This document shows positions 6,577 through 15,024 of a stretch of DNA of 37,649 nt, piece after piece (the first letter of the stretch is position 1; each line of letters begins with the position of its first letter). The stretch lies in assembly GCA_016926155.1 (NCBI GenBank), contig JAFGPC010000111.1, forward strand, positions 1 to 37,649. Reading direction: 5' to 3'. The stretch is from Sedimentisphaerales bacterium (GTDB taxonomy: Bacteria > Planctomycetota > Phycisphaerae > Sedimentisphaerales > Anaerohalosphaeraceae). A program made the position numbers and the translations under genes. The notes beneath the pieces were generated by a model. The model had not been told where the DNA came from and searched no databases. It was given only the letters and a program-made list of their open reading frames with translations.

Positions 6577-9462
6577 GTGGCACAATGGCGTTTTGAGGTT
6601 TCAAACCGTAAGGGCTTTGTCGATGCACGAGGCCAGGCAGTTCTGGAGGATATTAGGGAATTGGGGATATCCTCCGTCGAGGGAGTATATACGGCCCGGG
6701 TCTATTTGATCGAGGCGGAATTTGACCGTGCTTTTGCTGAGAGAGTAGCTTGTGAGCTGTTGACCGATACGGTTTGTCAGGAGTATCGGATAGGACGCAG
6801 CGATGCCCCGGCCGGTCCGATGCCGGCGACGATTGTCGAGGTGCACCTGAAAAGCGGTGTGACCGATCCGGTCGCCGAATCAGTCGTGGCCGCCCTGGCT
6901 GACATGGGAATGGCAGGGGCGTATGTGCGAACGGCACGAAAGTATATTCTCCTTGGACACGTTTCTCATGAACAAACCGAGACCATAGCTCGACGTATTC
7001 TTGCTAATGATTGCATTGAAGAAGTCATTGCAGGGGCAGACAGCGAGCCCCCCAGTCCGCATACTCACCCCTATCAGCTTTCCGTAGTACAGGTGCCGAT
7101 TGTTGGTTTGAATGACGATGAGCTGATGCAAGTGAGCAAGGATCGGGACCTGTTCTTAAACTTGACGGAAATGCAGACAATCCAGCGGCAATACCAGTCT
7201 TTGGGACGGGAACCGACCGATATCGAGCTGGAAACACTGGCCCAGACCTGGAGCGAGCACTGTGTCCACAAGACACTCAAAAGCAGTGTGGATATGGATT
7301 TTGACGGTAATCAGGTCCATTTCGATAACCTGCTTAAAGAGACGGTTTTCAAGGCGACACAGGACCTGGACAAAGACTGGTGCATCAGTGTGTTTTCCGA
7401 TAATGCTGGCGTCGTCGAGTTTGACGAGGAGACGGCCGTTTGTTTCAAAGTGGAGACGCATAACCACCCTTCCGCATTGGATCCATACGGCGGTGCGGCG
7501 ACAGGCATCGGCGGGGTGATTCGCGATCCAATGGGAACGGGTATGGGAGCAAAACCCATCGCAAATACGGACATTTTTTGTTTTGCGCCGCCGGACATAA
7601 AGTTGCACGATGTGCCAAAGGGTGTGCTGCATCCAAGACGGATCATGAAGGGAGTTGTCAGCGGTGTACGTGATTACGGTAATCGAATGGGAATTCCGAC
7701 GGTCAACGGGGCTATCTACTTCGATGACCGATATATGGCCAACCCGCTTGTCTTCTGTGGGAATGTCGGATTGATTCCGCGGGAGAAATGCTTCAAACAT
7801 CCCCAATCGGGCAATCTGATACTCGTTATTGGCGGCAGGACCGGACGTGATGGTATTCATGGGGCTACTTTCTCCAGCGGTGAGATGACGCACGAACATG
7901 AGGATATCTTCTCCCATGCGGTCCAGATCGGAAACGCAATCACAGAAAAGAAAATGCTCGATACGTTGCTGGTCGCTCGGGATCGAGGGCTCTATGAAGC
8001 GATTACCGATTGCGGGGCAGGGGGGTTGAGCAGCGCAGTCGGAGAGATGGGAGAGAAACTGGGCGCTTTGGTGGATCTGGAAACCGTGCCTCTTAAATAT
8101 ACCGGGTTGAATTATACGGAAATCTGGATCAGTGAAGCCCAGGAGCGGATGGTGATCGCGGTCAAACCGGAGAATCTGGACGAGATCAGTGATCTGTTTG
8201 CCGGCGAGGATGTCGAAGCAACGGTAATCGGTCGATTCACGGATGACAAAAAACTTACCCTGCGGTATCAGGGAGTGCAGGTCGGTCAGCTTGACATGCA
8301 GTTTTTACATGAAGGACTGGCTCGCTATTCCCGGCAGGCTGTGTGGAAGAGCAAATCGTTGGGCGAGCCGGACCTGCCGGTTAAAGACAACTACACCGAA
8401 GAATTGCTGGGGATCCTTGGATCTTATAATGTGGCCAGTAAGGAGTGGGTAATTCGCCAGTATGACCATGAAGTGCAGGGAGGCAGTGTAATCAAGCCGC
8501 TGACGGGGGCAAACAATGACGGGCCTAGCGATGCCGCTGTCGTTCGTCCCAAATTGACATCGGCCAAGGGGATTGCGCTAAGCTGCGGGATGAATCCCAT
8601 GTATGGAGATATCGATCCGTACTGGATGGCGATGGCAGGGATTGATGAGGCGATTCGCAACCTGATCTGTGTTGGAACCCGACCGGACCGTATTGCACTG
8701 CTGGATAATTACTGCTGGGGAGATTGCACACGGTCGGAGACGCTGGGGGCGCTGGTGCGGGCTTCCCAGGCATGTCTGGATGGAGCGATGGGATTTGAAG
8801 CCCCGTTTATTTCCGGAAAAGATTCCCTGAACAATGAATTTGTGTGCGAGGATGGCACACGAATCGCGATTCCATATACACTTCTGATCAGCGGGATCGG
8901 ATTGTTGGATGATGTGAATCGCTGTGTAAGCATGGACGTGAAAAAGCCAGGGAATCTGCTGTTCGTGATCGGACTGACACGCAATGAAATGGGCGGATCG
9001 CATTATTATAAACTCAGGGGGCATTTAGGGGCTAATGTGCCTAAAGTGAATCTGTTGGTTGCCAGGGAAACGGCTCGCAGGATTCATCAGGCAATCCTGA
9101 AGGATCTGGTGGCTGCATGTCATGATTGCAGCGAAGGGGGACTGGCAGTTGCCCTGGCGGAAATGGCCTTTGCGGGCGAATATGGTGTGGAGGTGGATCT
9201 GCGCGGCTTACCGACCAGCGACGATTGTGTGCGGGCCGATATGCAGCTTTTCAGTGAATCGAACAGTCGGTATATCGTGGAGGTATCTCCTTCCAATTAT
9301 GATGCGTTTGCCAGGCTAATGCTGAATCTTCCCTTTGGTCAGATTGGTGAGGTGGTAAAGGAACCACGACTCACGATCAGGGATCGTAATCAAGAGATTG
9401 TGGTGGACGCCGAATTGCAGCAACTGAAAACCGTATGGCAGGAACCGCTATGGCTTGGGTAG
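6577..9462 (+). CDS. purL: FGAM synthase, PurS-PurS-PurL fusion
   Basis: FGAM synthase makes formylglycinamidine ribonucleotide from FGAR, ATP and ammonia in purine synthesis. Residues 1-72 and about 87-160 each look like a PurS domain (the second has V-H-L-K-S-G-V-T-D-P), so two PurS-like units precede the catalytic part. The PurL part starts near residue 180 and shows T-W-S-E-H-C-V-H-K, E-T-H-N-H-P-S-A, G-A-A-T-G-I-G-G and D-C-G-A-G-G-L-S-S-A. At 961 residues it is longer than small PurL (about 740) and lacks the glutaminase domain of large PurL, which is supplied by purQ 36 bases downstream. The start is GTG at 6577, six bases after AGAAGGA. No separate purS is present. Confidence 0.93.
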   Translation: MAQWRFEVSNRKGFVDARGQAVLEDIRELGISSVEGVYTARVYLIEAEFDRAFAERVACELLTDTVCQEYRIGRSDAPAGPMPATIVEVHLKSGVTDPVAESVVAALADMGMAGAYVRTARKYILLGHVSHEQTETIARRILANDCIEEVIAGADSEPPSPHTHPYQLSVVQVPIVGLNDDELMQVSKDRDLFLNLTEMQTIQRQYQSLGREPTDIELETLAQTWSEHCVHKTLKSSVDMDFDGNQVHFDNLLKETVFKATQDLDKDWCISVFSDNAGVVEFDEETAVCFKVETHNHPSALDPYGGAATGIGGVIRDPMGTGMGAKPIANTDIFCFAPPDIKLHDVPKGVLHPRRIMKGVVSGVRDYGNRMGIPTVNGAIYFDDRYMANPLVFCGNVGLIPREKCFKHPQSGNLILVIGGRTGRDGIHGATFSSGEMTHEHEDIFSHAVQIGNAITEKKMLDTLLVARDRGLYEAITDCGAGGLSSAVGEMGEKLGALVDLETVPLKYTGLNYTEIWISEAQERMVIAVKPENLDEISDLFAGEDVEATVIGRFTDDKKLTLRYQGVQVGQLDMQFLHEGLARYSRQAVWKSKSLGEPDLPVKDNYTEELLGILGSYNVASKEWVIRQYDHEVQGGSVIKPLTGANNDGPSDAAVVRPKLTSAKGIALSCGMNPMYGDIDPYWMAMAGIDEAIRNLICVGTRPDRIALLDNYCWGDCTRSETLGALVRASQACLDGAMGFEAPFISGKDSLNNEFVCEDGTRIAIPYTLLISGIGLLDDVNRCVSMDVKKPGNLLFVIGLTRNEMGGSHYYKLRGHLGANVPKVNLLVARETARRIHQAILKDLVAACHDCSEGGLAVALAEMAFAGEYGVEVDLRGLPTSDDCVRADMQLFSESNSRYIVEVSPSNYDAFARLMLNLPFGQIGEVVKEPRLTIRDRNQEIVVDAELQQLKTVWQEPLWLG

Positions 9463-9498
9463 TATTGGCGGATAGAGAACCAGGAGTGAATTGACGTT

Positions 9499-10290
9499 AT
9501 GAAAAACGTTCAGGCGATTGTTCTTCGGGCAGCCGGAGTAAACTGTGATATGGAGACGAAATACGCGTTGGAGCTGGCCGGCGCCCGGGCCGATCGGATT
9601 CATATCAATCGACTTATCGAGAATCCAGACTTGCCGGACCAATATCAAATCCTCGTTTTTCCGGGAGGATTCAGCTATGGAGATGATGTCGCCGCGGGCA
9701 AGATCCTGGCCAATCAGGTGATGCATCATCTAGCCGAATCGATTCGCAGGTTTGTCAACGAAGGCAAGCTGGTGCTGGGAATCTGCAACGGATTTCAGGT
9801 TCTGGTCAAGATGGGAATCCTGCCGGGATGTTCGGGATTGGAATTTTCCTTCGAGAATCAGCCGGTAAGTATTACCGATAACGATTGCGGCAAGTTTGAA
9901 GATCGATGGATCTATTTACAGCCCGGGACCGATCGTTGTGTGTTCCTGGATGAAAACCGTCGAATCTATTTGCCGATTGCTCATGGTGAGGGAAAAGTGG
10001 TAACCCGAGATAGATCCATTCTGGAACGGTTGCAGGCCGAAGGACATGTGGCGTTTCGATATGTGGATGCGCAAGGAAATACGGGAAACTTTCCGATTAA
10101 TCCAAATGGTTCGATGGATTCGATTGCCGGGCTGACGGATACCACCGGTCGTGTCTTGGGATTAATGCCTCACCCCGAGCGATTTGTGCATCCTACGCAA
10201 CACCCGCATTGGACACGGCTGGAAGAGTCGAGATGTGACGGGATGATAATTTTTGATAATGCCGTTCGCTATGTAAAAGAAAATTTGTAG
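9499..10290 (+). CDS. purQ: FGAM synthase glutaminase subunit PurQ
   Basis: PurQ is a class I glutamine amidotransferase that releases ammonia from glutamine and passes it to PurL. The 263-residue protein has F-P-G-G-F-S-Y-G-D-D near residue 55, the nucleophile Cys96 in G-I-C-N-G-F-Q, and His225/Glu227 in P-H-P-E completing the catalytic triad. It is slightly longer than Bacillus-type PurQ (about 227). It lies 36 bases after purSL with AGGAG upstream of the ATG, so the two subunits should be cotranslated. The end faces the helicase gene, and a weak hairpin sits between them. Confidence 0.95.
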   Translation: MKNVQAIVLRAAGVNCDMETKYALELAGARADRIHINRLIENPDLPDQYQILVFPGGFSYGDDVAAGKILANQVMHHLAESIRRFVNEGKLVLGICNGFQVLVKMGILPGCSGLEFSFENQPVSITDNDCGKFEDRWIYLQPGTDRCVFLDENRRIYLPIAHGEGKVVTRDRSILERLQAEGHVAFRYVDAQGNTGNFPINPNGSMDSIAGLTDTTGRVLGLMPHPERFVHPTQHPHWTRLEESRCDGMIIFDNAVRYVKENL

Positions 10291-10305
10291 ACACCAGCGG
10301 CGATC

Positions 10306-10336
10306 GTGATCTTAAAAGATCACCCTATGATTTTTT
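10306..10336 (+). terminator. Possible weak terminator after purQ
   Basis: GTGATCTT (10306-10313) pairs with AAGATCAC (10316-10323), and a T6 run follows at 10331-10336 after seven intervening bases. The second half lies inside the 3' end of the convergent helicase gene. The gap between stem and T run makes this a weak example. Confidence 0.35.
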
Positions 10337-12488
10337 CAAGGTTGGCGTATTTCAGCATGAGTGTTTTGGTTTGGCCGGAATTGAATCGCACTACGACAAT
10401 ACTGTCTGGTCCCAGGTTGAGAAATTCCTTAACGCGGCCCAGTCCGAATTTACCATGTTTGACGAGTTGATTAACCTTAAAGGCGGGCTCGTCCTCATAG
10501 GTATCATGTCCATATGTATGGTCTTCTGCAGGTGAGTCCGTGTCATGGCCCATGGCAAAATCACTCTGGTCTTCATAACCAATCTCGAATAAAAACTGGG
10601 AAGGAGTCGTACGAAGTATCTGTCCTCGCAGGGTCCGATATCGACTGTGCGTAATCGTTACATTGTCCTTGGCCCGTGTAATGCCCACAAAGAACAATCG
10701 GCGTTCTTCTTCCATCTCGTCGGCCATACCCATCGACCGCTCATGTGGCAGCAGGCCATCCTCCAGGCCGATGATGAAGACATGATCGAATTCCAGGCCT
10801 TTTGCGGCATGCAAAGTCATTAGCGAGACCTTTCCGCTGTCAGGATTATAGGCGTCGGTATCACTATACAATGCGATCGTCTGGAGCCAGTCGATCAGCG
10901 AAGGCGTTTCAGCGATCTGGTCGTAATTGGATGCGGCATTAATCAATTCTTCGATGTTCTCGATAGCGCTCTCCTCCTTCGGACCGGCATGACTGAGATA
11001 GTCGTAATACCCGGTTTCTTTGAAAACTCGCTCCATTAATGGGGCAACCGGGCCATCCACATCATTACGGAACTTGTCAATTAATGAGGCAAAGACGGAG
11101 AGCTTAAAACGCGTTGGTTTGGCTACTGAATCAATCCTGTCGGCTTGTCGGGCGGCTGCATCCAGGCTGAGACGATGGCTTACGGTAAAGGACTGTAATC
11201 GCTCTATCGTAGTCTTGCCGATACCCCGTGGATGTGTGTCGATCGCCCGCAAAAACGCCATATCGTCATCCGGATTGGCAATTAGTTTCATGTATCCCAG
11301 CATGTCTCGAATTTCCTTACGGTTATAAAATTCGATACCGCGGACGACCTGGTAAGGGAGCTGCTCTCTGATAAATGCTTCTTCGATGACCCGGCTCATC
11401 GAATTAACACGATAAAAGACGGCCATCGCATTGGCATCGATCCCGGAAGCGATTTTGTCACGAATAGCGCGGGCGATAAAGTGGGCTTCTTCGGCTTCAT
11501 CCTGGGCACAATAAAACGCCGTGTCATCTTTAACCTCTTTCCGCATAGGGATCAGAATTTTGGCTTTTCGTTTGGTGTTGAACGTGATGAGCTTATCAGC
11601 CAGTTGGAGAATATGCGGTCGGGATCGGAAGTTTTCTTCCAGTTTGATGACGGTAGCGTTGGGCCAATCCTTTTCGAAGGCCAGGATATTTTCAATATCG
11701 GCTCCGCGCCAACGATAAATAGACTGGTCCGGATCGCCTGTGACACAGAGATTGCCATGGGCCAGCGCCAGTCCTTTGGCAATCTGATACTGGGCATGGT
11801 TGGTATCCTGATATTCATCGACTAGGATATAGCGATAACGGTTGCTCAACTCGATCCGCACATCCGGCTGGTTTCGCAGGAGAAAAGCTGTCTTTACCAA
11901 AAGATCGTCGAAATCCAGAGCGTTATTGTCGGCCAATCGGTTCTGGTATGTCGTATACGCTTTAGCCAGGATTTGGGTGAAATAATCGTCGGCTCGCTCG
12001 GCTAGTTCCTCGGGTGTTTCCAGATCATTCTTGCAATTGGATACGGCGGCCAGCATGCGGGCGGGAGTGAAATGGCTCGTGTCGGTTCCGACTGAGACGA
12101 TTGCCTCTTTCATAATTCGCTTCTGGTCAGCCTCGTCGTAAATACTGAAATTGGATCGCAATCCCGAATATTCGGCGTATTGTCGCAGGATTCGTACGCA
12201 CAGGGAATGAAATGTACTGACATGTACACCCCGGCGAATTCCCACAGCCTCGACGCGTCCTCGCATTTCTTCGGCGGCCTTGTTGGTGAAGGTAATTGCA
12301 CAAATATTCCAAGGGGCAACTCCATGCTGAATCAGAGCTGCGATTCGATATGTGATGACGCGGGTCTTGCCGCTACCTGGCCCGGCCAGAATCAGAAGGG
12401 GCCCGTCCATGTGACGGACAGCTTTTTTTTGCGCTTCGGTAAGCCCATCCAGATGCGGCGATAAAACATAATTTTTGTGATCCATCAT
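10320..12488 (-). CDS. pcrA: UvrD/PcrA-type DNA helicase
   Basis: This 722-residue superfamily 1A 3'-5' DNA helicase acts in repair and in removing stalled complexes. The Q-motif region (L-T-E-A-Q-K-K-A-V) is followed by Walker A G-P-G-S-G-K-T (36-42), the motif II stretch V-D-E-Y-Q-D-T-N, motif III G-D-P-D-Q-S-I-Y-R-W-R-G-A, motif V H-A-A-K-G-L-E-F and motif VI V-G-I-T-R-A. The C-terminus (about residues 675-722) carries H-G-K-F-G-L-G-R-V and resembles the PcrA Tudor-like tail that contacts RNA polymerase, which favours PcrA over Rep. The ATG at 12488 has only a weak GGA site. The gene stands alone with its own strong promoter about 50 bases upstream. Confidence 0.93.
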   Translation of the reverse strand: MMDHKNYVLSPHLDGLTEAQKKAVRHMDGPLLILAGPGSGKTRVITYRIAALIQHGVAPWNICAITFTNKAAEEMRGRVEAVGIRRGVHVSTFHSLCVRILRQYAEYSGLRSNFSIYDEADQKRIMKEAIVSVGTDTSHFTPARMLAAVSNCKNDLETPEELAERADDYFTQILAKAYTTYQNRLADNNALDFDDLLVKTAFLLRNQPDVRIELSNRYRYILVDEYQDTNHAQYQIAKGLALAHGNLCVTGDPDQSIYRWRGADIENILAFEKDWPNATVIKLEENFRSRPHILQLADKLITFNTKRKAKILIPMRKEVKDDTAFYCAQDEAEEAHFIARAIRDKIASGIDANAMAVFYRVNSMSRVIEEAFIREQLPYQVVRGIEFYNRKEIRDMLGYMKLIANPDDDMAFLRAIDTHPRGIGKTTIERLQSFTVSHRLSLDAAARQADRIDSVAKPTRFKLSVFASLIDKFRNDVDGPVAPLMERVFKETGYYDYLSHAGPKEESAIENIEELINAASNYDQIAETPSLIDWLQTIALYSDTDAYNPDSGKVSLMTLHAAKGLEFDHVFIIGLEDGLLPHERSMGMADEMEEERRLFFVGITRAKDNVTITHSRYRTLRGQILRTTPSQFLFEIGYEDQSDFAMGHDTDSPAEDHTYGHDTYEDEPAFKVNQLVKHGKFGLGRVKEFLNLGPDSIVVVRFNSGQTKTLMLKYANLEKIIG

Positions 12489-12514
12489 AGGGTTCCAACG
12501 ACTGGGAAGATGTA

Positions 12515-12574
12515 CTTTTGGTTTATCAAAATTGCGGCTATTGGAATTAGACCAAAAGATTCGTTGTTTGTCAA
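12515..12574 (-). promoter_or_regulatory. Helicase promoter with overlapping inverted repeat
   Basis: On the minus strand, -35 TTGACA (12574-12569) and -10 TCTAAT (12551-12546) are separated by 17 bases, with the start expected near 12539. CTTTTGGT (12515-12522) and ACCAAAAG (12551-12558) form a perfect 8-bp inverted repeat with a 28-base spacer. One arm overlaps the spacer and -10; the other lies in the early leader. That placement would suit a repressor or a damage-type regulator, but the repeat does not match a LexA box that I know. Confidence 0.6.
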
Positions 12575-12955
12575 TCCTCCATACGCTTCCGACTGTATTT
12601 TGCCGTGGTTAAGTCCTATATTATGGTGAAAAGAAAAAAAAATTATTATATAGGAGCAGTTGATTTCCATCTCAATGCGACCTCCAGAGTATTTTTAGAG
12701 CACGCAATCGTGGTTACCAGCACTGAAAACCGCCTTTTCCGGTCTGGATTTTTACAGTTGTCTTGTCCCTTTGGATTGGAATGGAATTGTATGGCATTTA
12801 CATTGATCTGTAGGGTCAGGACTACGTTTGACGATAATGTCACTGAAATACCCGGCAAGCGGAATTGCATGCCTGGGGGGCCTTCAGAATAGGTTGTTGT
12901 ATATACAATGAGAAATAAAGCAGGTGAGATAATGGAAGCAAGGAAAGGAACAGAA
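12575..12955. other. Long upstream region of the porin gene
   Basis: This 381-base stretch separates the helicase promoter from the porin start. It includes an A-rich run (12629-12642), several AT-rich -10-like hexamers without a matching -35, and a perfect 12-bp palindrome at 12897-12908. A 95-codon open frame (12605-12892) has no ribosome-binding site and no protein-like composition, so I do not call it. No structured RNA was recognised. Confidence 0.4.
12897..12908. repeat. 12-bp perfect palindrome upstream of the porin
   Basis: TTGTATATACAA reads the same on both strands and ends 47 bases before the porin ATG. The size and position would fit an operator for a dimeric regulator in a leader or core promoter. 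A 12-bp AT-rich palindrome can also occur by chance. Confidence 0.4.
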
Positions 12956-14254
12956 ATGAGGAAGTTGAGTGTAGTAGTTCTGGGATTGGTGCTGATGGCG
13001 ATGGCTATACCCGCTTTGGCACAGGGCAATGATGCCCGGATCCAGAAGCTGGAGACCAGTCTGCAGCAAATGCAGGCGGAATTGGCAGCCTTGAAAGCCC
13101 AGCAACAGAAGAGCGTTTCTGAAGATGAAGTTCAGGAAATTGTCTCCAAGGTCGTCAAGGAAGAAGGAGCCGGTATTCCCGAATGGACCAAGAATCTCTT
13201 CAACTTCAAGGGCGATCTGCGTTATCGGCATGAACAGAGAGACAACGACAGCGCCACGGACGACCGTCGTCGGGATTCTGTTCGCGGCCGTGTAACCATC
13301 TTCGGGCGGGTCAACGAAGAGACGGACCTGATTATGCGAATTACCAGCGGGACCGAAACCCTGACCGGCGAGTTTGCCGACAAAAGCGCCGAGATCGATC
13401 AGATGTATGTAGACTGGCACCCCGGTTCTCTGGACAAAATCCCCTTCCTGGGCACAGGCGTGGAAATGCTCGAGAACCGCTCTCCCTGGTATCTGCCGGG
13501 ACAGAAAGGCACACATATTCTGGCCGGTAAAATCCCCTTCCCGTTCTATAGTCCGGTGAACAGCACGCTGCTCTTTGACGGGCAGAACCTGGAAGGCGCT
13601 GCGGCGACCGTCAAGCATGAATACTCCGATTCGCTGACCGTCTTCGGGACCGGCGGCGCATTCTGGGTAGATGAACAGGCGGCCGCGGCCGACGCCAGTT
13701 TATTTGGCTTCCAGACCGGTGCCACCATTCAAAAACCTGTCGAAGGCATGGACGAAATCAAGTATGCCACCATCGCGGCCGGCTGGTTTAACTATGGCAA
13801 CATCGAAAGCGGTCCGGTCACCCTGACCAGCAACAGCGTGAATGGGGCGGGAAGTCACAGCGAAGATTTTGACCTGTTGACTTTTAGCGGCGAGATAGGC
13901 ATCCCCATGTGTAACCTTCCCGTTATCGGCTACGGCGAGTATGTCTGGAATACCGCGGCAACGACGCCGTGGGACAAGGGGTATCTGGCCGGCGTGAGCA
14001 TCGGCACTATCGCCAATACCGGGGACTGGCAGTTCACCTATAACTTCAGGGACATTGAAAAGGACGCCACGGTTGACGCCTTCAATGTGGGATTCGGGCA
14101 GGGAACCGATACGAAAGGGCATAACTTTACGCTCAATTATCGCCTGGCCAAAAATGTCACCCTGGGCGCTACCTATTACAACGGCGACAAACAGACTGCC
14201 TTACGGGAAGAAAAGTTTGACATGCTGCAACTGGATCTTGTGTTCAAGTTTTAA
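12956..14254 (+). CDS. Outer-membrane porin-like beta-barrel protein
   Basis: This 432-residue secreted protein has an N-terminal signal peptide with cleavage likely after A-L-A (about residue 22). A short coiled coil of about 40 residues with hydrophobic heptads (I-Q-K-L-E-T-S-L-Q-Q-M) follows, then a long beta-strand-rich region with alternating residues, ending in the aromatic K-F. The layout matches putative porins in which the coiled coil lies in the periplasm and the barrel crosses the outer membrane. I chose the ATG at 12956 because AAGGAAAGGA precedes it and the signal peptide starts there, rather than the earlier in-frame ATG at 12908. Two Cys-poor strand regions contain a G-x-G-E-Y-V-W barrel-like strand. 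A strong terminator follows, so this is a single-gene unit. The transported solute is unknown. Confidence 0.82.
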   Translation: MRKLSVVVLGLVLMAMAIPALAQGNDARIQKLETSLQQMQAELAALKAQQQKSVSEDEVQEIVSKVVKEEGAGIPEWTKNLFNFKGDLRYRHEQRDNDSATDDRRRDSVRGRVTIFGRVNEETDLIMRITSGTETLTGEFADKSAEIDQMYVDWHPGSLDKIPFLGTGVEMLENRSPWYLPGQKGTHILAGKIPFPFYSPVNSTLLFDGQNLEGAAATVKHEYSDSLTVFGTGGAFWVDEQAAAADASLFGFQTGATIQKPVEGMDEIKYATIAAGWFNYGNIESGPVTLTSNSVNGAGSHSEDFDLLTFSGEIGIPMCNLPVIGYGEYVWNTAATTPWDKGYLAGVSIGTIANTGDWQFTYNFRDIEKDATVDAFNVGFGQGTDTKGHNFTLNYRLAKNVTLGATYYNGDKQTALREEKFDMLQLDLVFKF

Positions 14255-14272
14255 TCGGATAGATTTCTGTAA

Positions 14273-14307
14273 GGGCCTCATTGGACTTCTAATGAGGCCC
14301 TTTCTTT
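14273..14307 (+). terminator. Strong Rho-independent terminator after the porin
   Basis: GGGCCTCATT (14273-14282) pairs perfectly with AATGAGGCCC (14291-14300) around an 8-base loop, followed directly by TTTCTTT. It begins 18 bases after the porin stop codon. Confidence 0.95.
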
Positions 14308-14325
14308 GCGCTATTGTGTTTGCAG

Positions 14326-14340
14326 ATCACAGATTGTGAT
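14326..14340. promoter_or_regulatory. ATCACA-N3-TGTGAT inverted repeat
   Basis: Six-base perfect arms separated by GAT lie between the porin terminator and the CheX-like gene. The half-sites resemble those of CRP/FNR-type regulators but point the opposite way from a standard TGTGA-N6-TCACA site. No convincing promoter could be placed around it. Confidence 0.3.
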
Positions 14341-14446
14341 TCTGTTTAAGATGCTTCTGGAAAGGGCCGATACAGAAGTCGGGTATAAGGTTGTAGTGAA
14401 TGGTATACAAGGGAAAAATACGAGCCGATTGTCGGTGTGAAATAAA

Positions 14447-14920
14447 ATGAGTATGGTAGAAAATACCGAACTTCGTGAATGTCTCTGGAGCAGCGTGTCC
14501 GAGGCGTTTGACACCATGATTTCCCTTCCTCTGGAACGTGTGGAGGAACAAGATACGATCCAATATAATGGATTGCTTCTGGCCGCGACAATTACCTTTA
14601 CCGGTCATATTAAAGGCTCTCTGATTCTTCTATGCAGTGCAGGATGCGCAAAGAAAATTGCCCGCGCCATGCTGATGCTGGAAGAGGACCAACCCATCGA
14701 AGAGAATGAAATGAATGATGCGTTGGGCGAGGTTGTGAATCTGGCTATTGGCGGATTTAAGAGCCGCCTGCTGACTATCGGTGACGAAATCAAAATTTCC
14801 ATTCCCACAGTAACCAAAGGCCGTGATATGCGGCCGATATTAGGCACAGGTGCCGAATCTTTCAGTCTTTTTTCCGAGACGCAAGGACACACTTTCGAAT
14901 TCCTTTTCACCTATAAGTAG
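14447..14920 (+). CDS. CheX-like chemotaxis phosphatase family protein
   Basis: This 157-residue protein resembles CheX, which dephosphorylates the response regulator CheY-P. The diagnostic E-x-x-N motif appears once, as E95-V-V-N98 within L-G-E-V-V-N-L-A-I-G-G, the single-copy arrangement of CheX rather than the two copies of CheC. The strand pattern G-H-I-K-G-S-L-I-L-L around residues 53-62 and the final I-P-T-V region fit the fold. No cheA, cheY, receptor or flagellar gene lies in the window, so its target may be a stand-alone receiver domain. The ATG at 14447 has no strong Shine-Dalgarno. Function is inferred from the motif and length only. Confidence 0.8.
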   Translation: MSMVENTELRECLWSSVSEAFDTMISLPLERVEEQDTIQYNGLLLAATITFTGHIKGSLILLCSAGCAKKIARAMLMLEEDQPIEENEMNDALGEVVNLAIGGFKSRLLTIGDEIKISIPTVTKGRDMRPILGTGAESFSLFSETQGHTFEFLFTYK

Positions 14921-14986
14921 GTTGGTTCTTCTGAAAATCATTTCCCGATGTTCTTTTTATTCAGAAAGTCTACACATGGGATCAAT

Positions 14987-15024
14987 TTGCCTTTTGTTTT
15001 ACTAATGGGTAGAATCATCATTCA
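14987..15024 (+). promoter_or_regulatory. Leaderless-type promoter for the exonuclease gene
   Basis: TTGCCT (14987-14992) and TAGAAT (15010-15015) are separated by 17 bases. The -10 ends eight bases before the ATG at 15024, so the mRNA would start about 0-2 bases before the start codon. The bases between (CATCATTC) contain no Shine-Dalgarno sequence. Confidence 0.5.

Noticed and set aside
12605-12892. 95-codon + strand frame in the gap before the porin
   Set aside because: No ribosome-binding site, mixed composition, and it ends in the regulatory region just upstream of the porin.
12884-13618. 244-codon minus-strand frame opposite the porin
   Set aside because: The porin has a signal peptide, coiled coil, beta barrel and terminator on the + strand.
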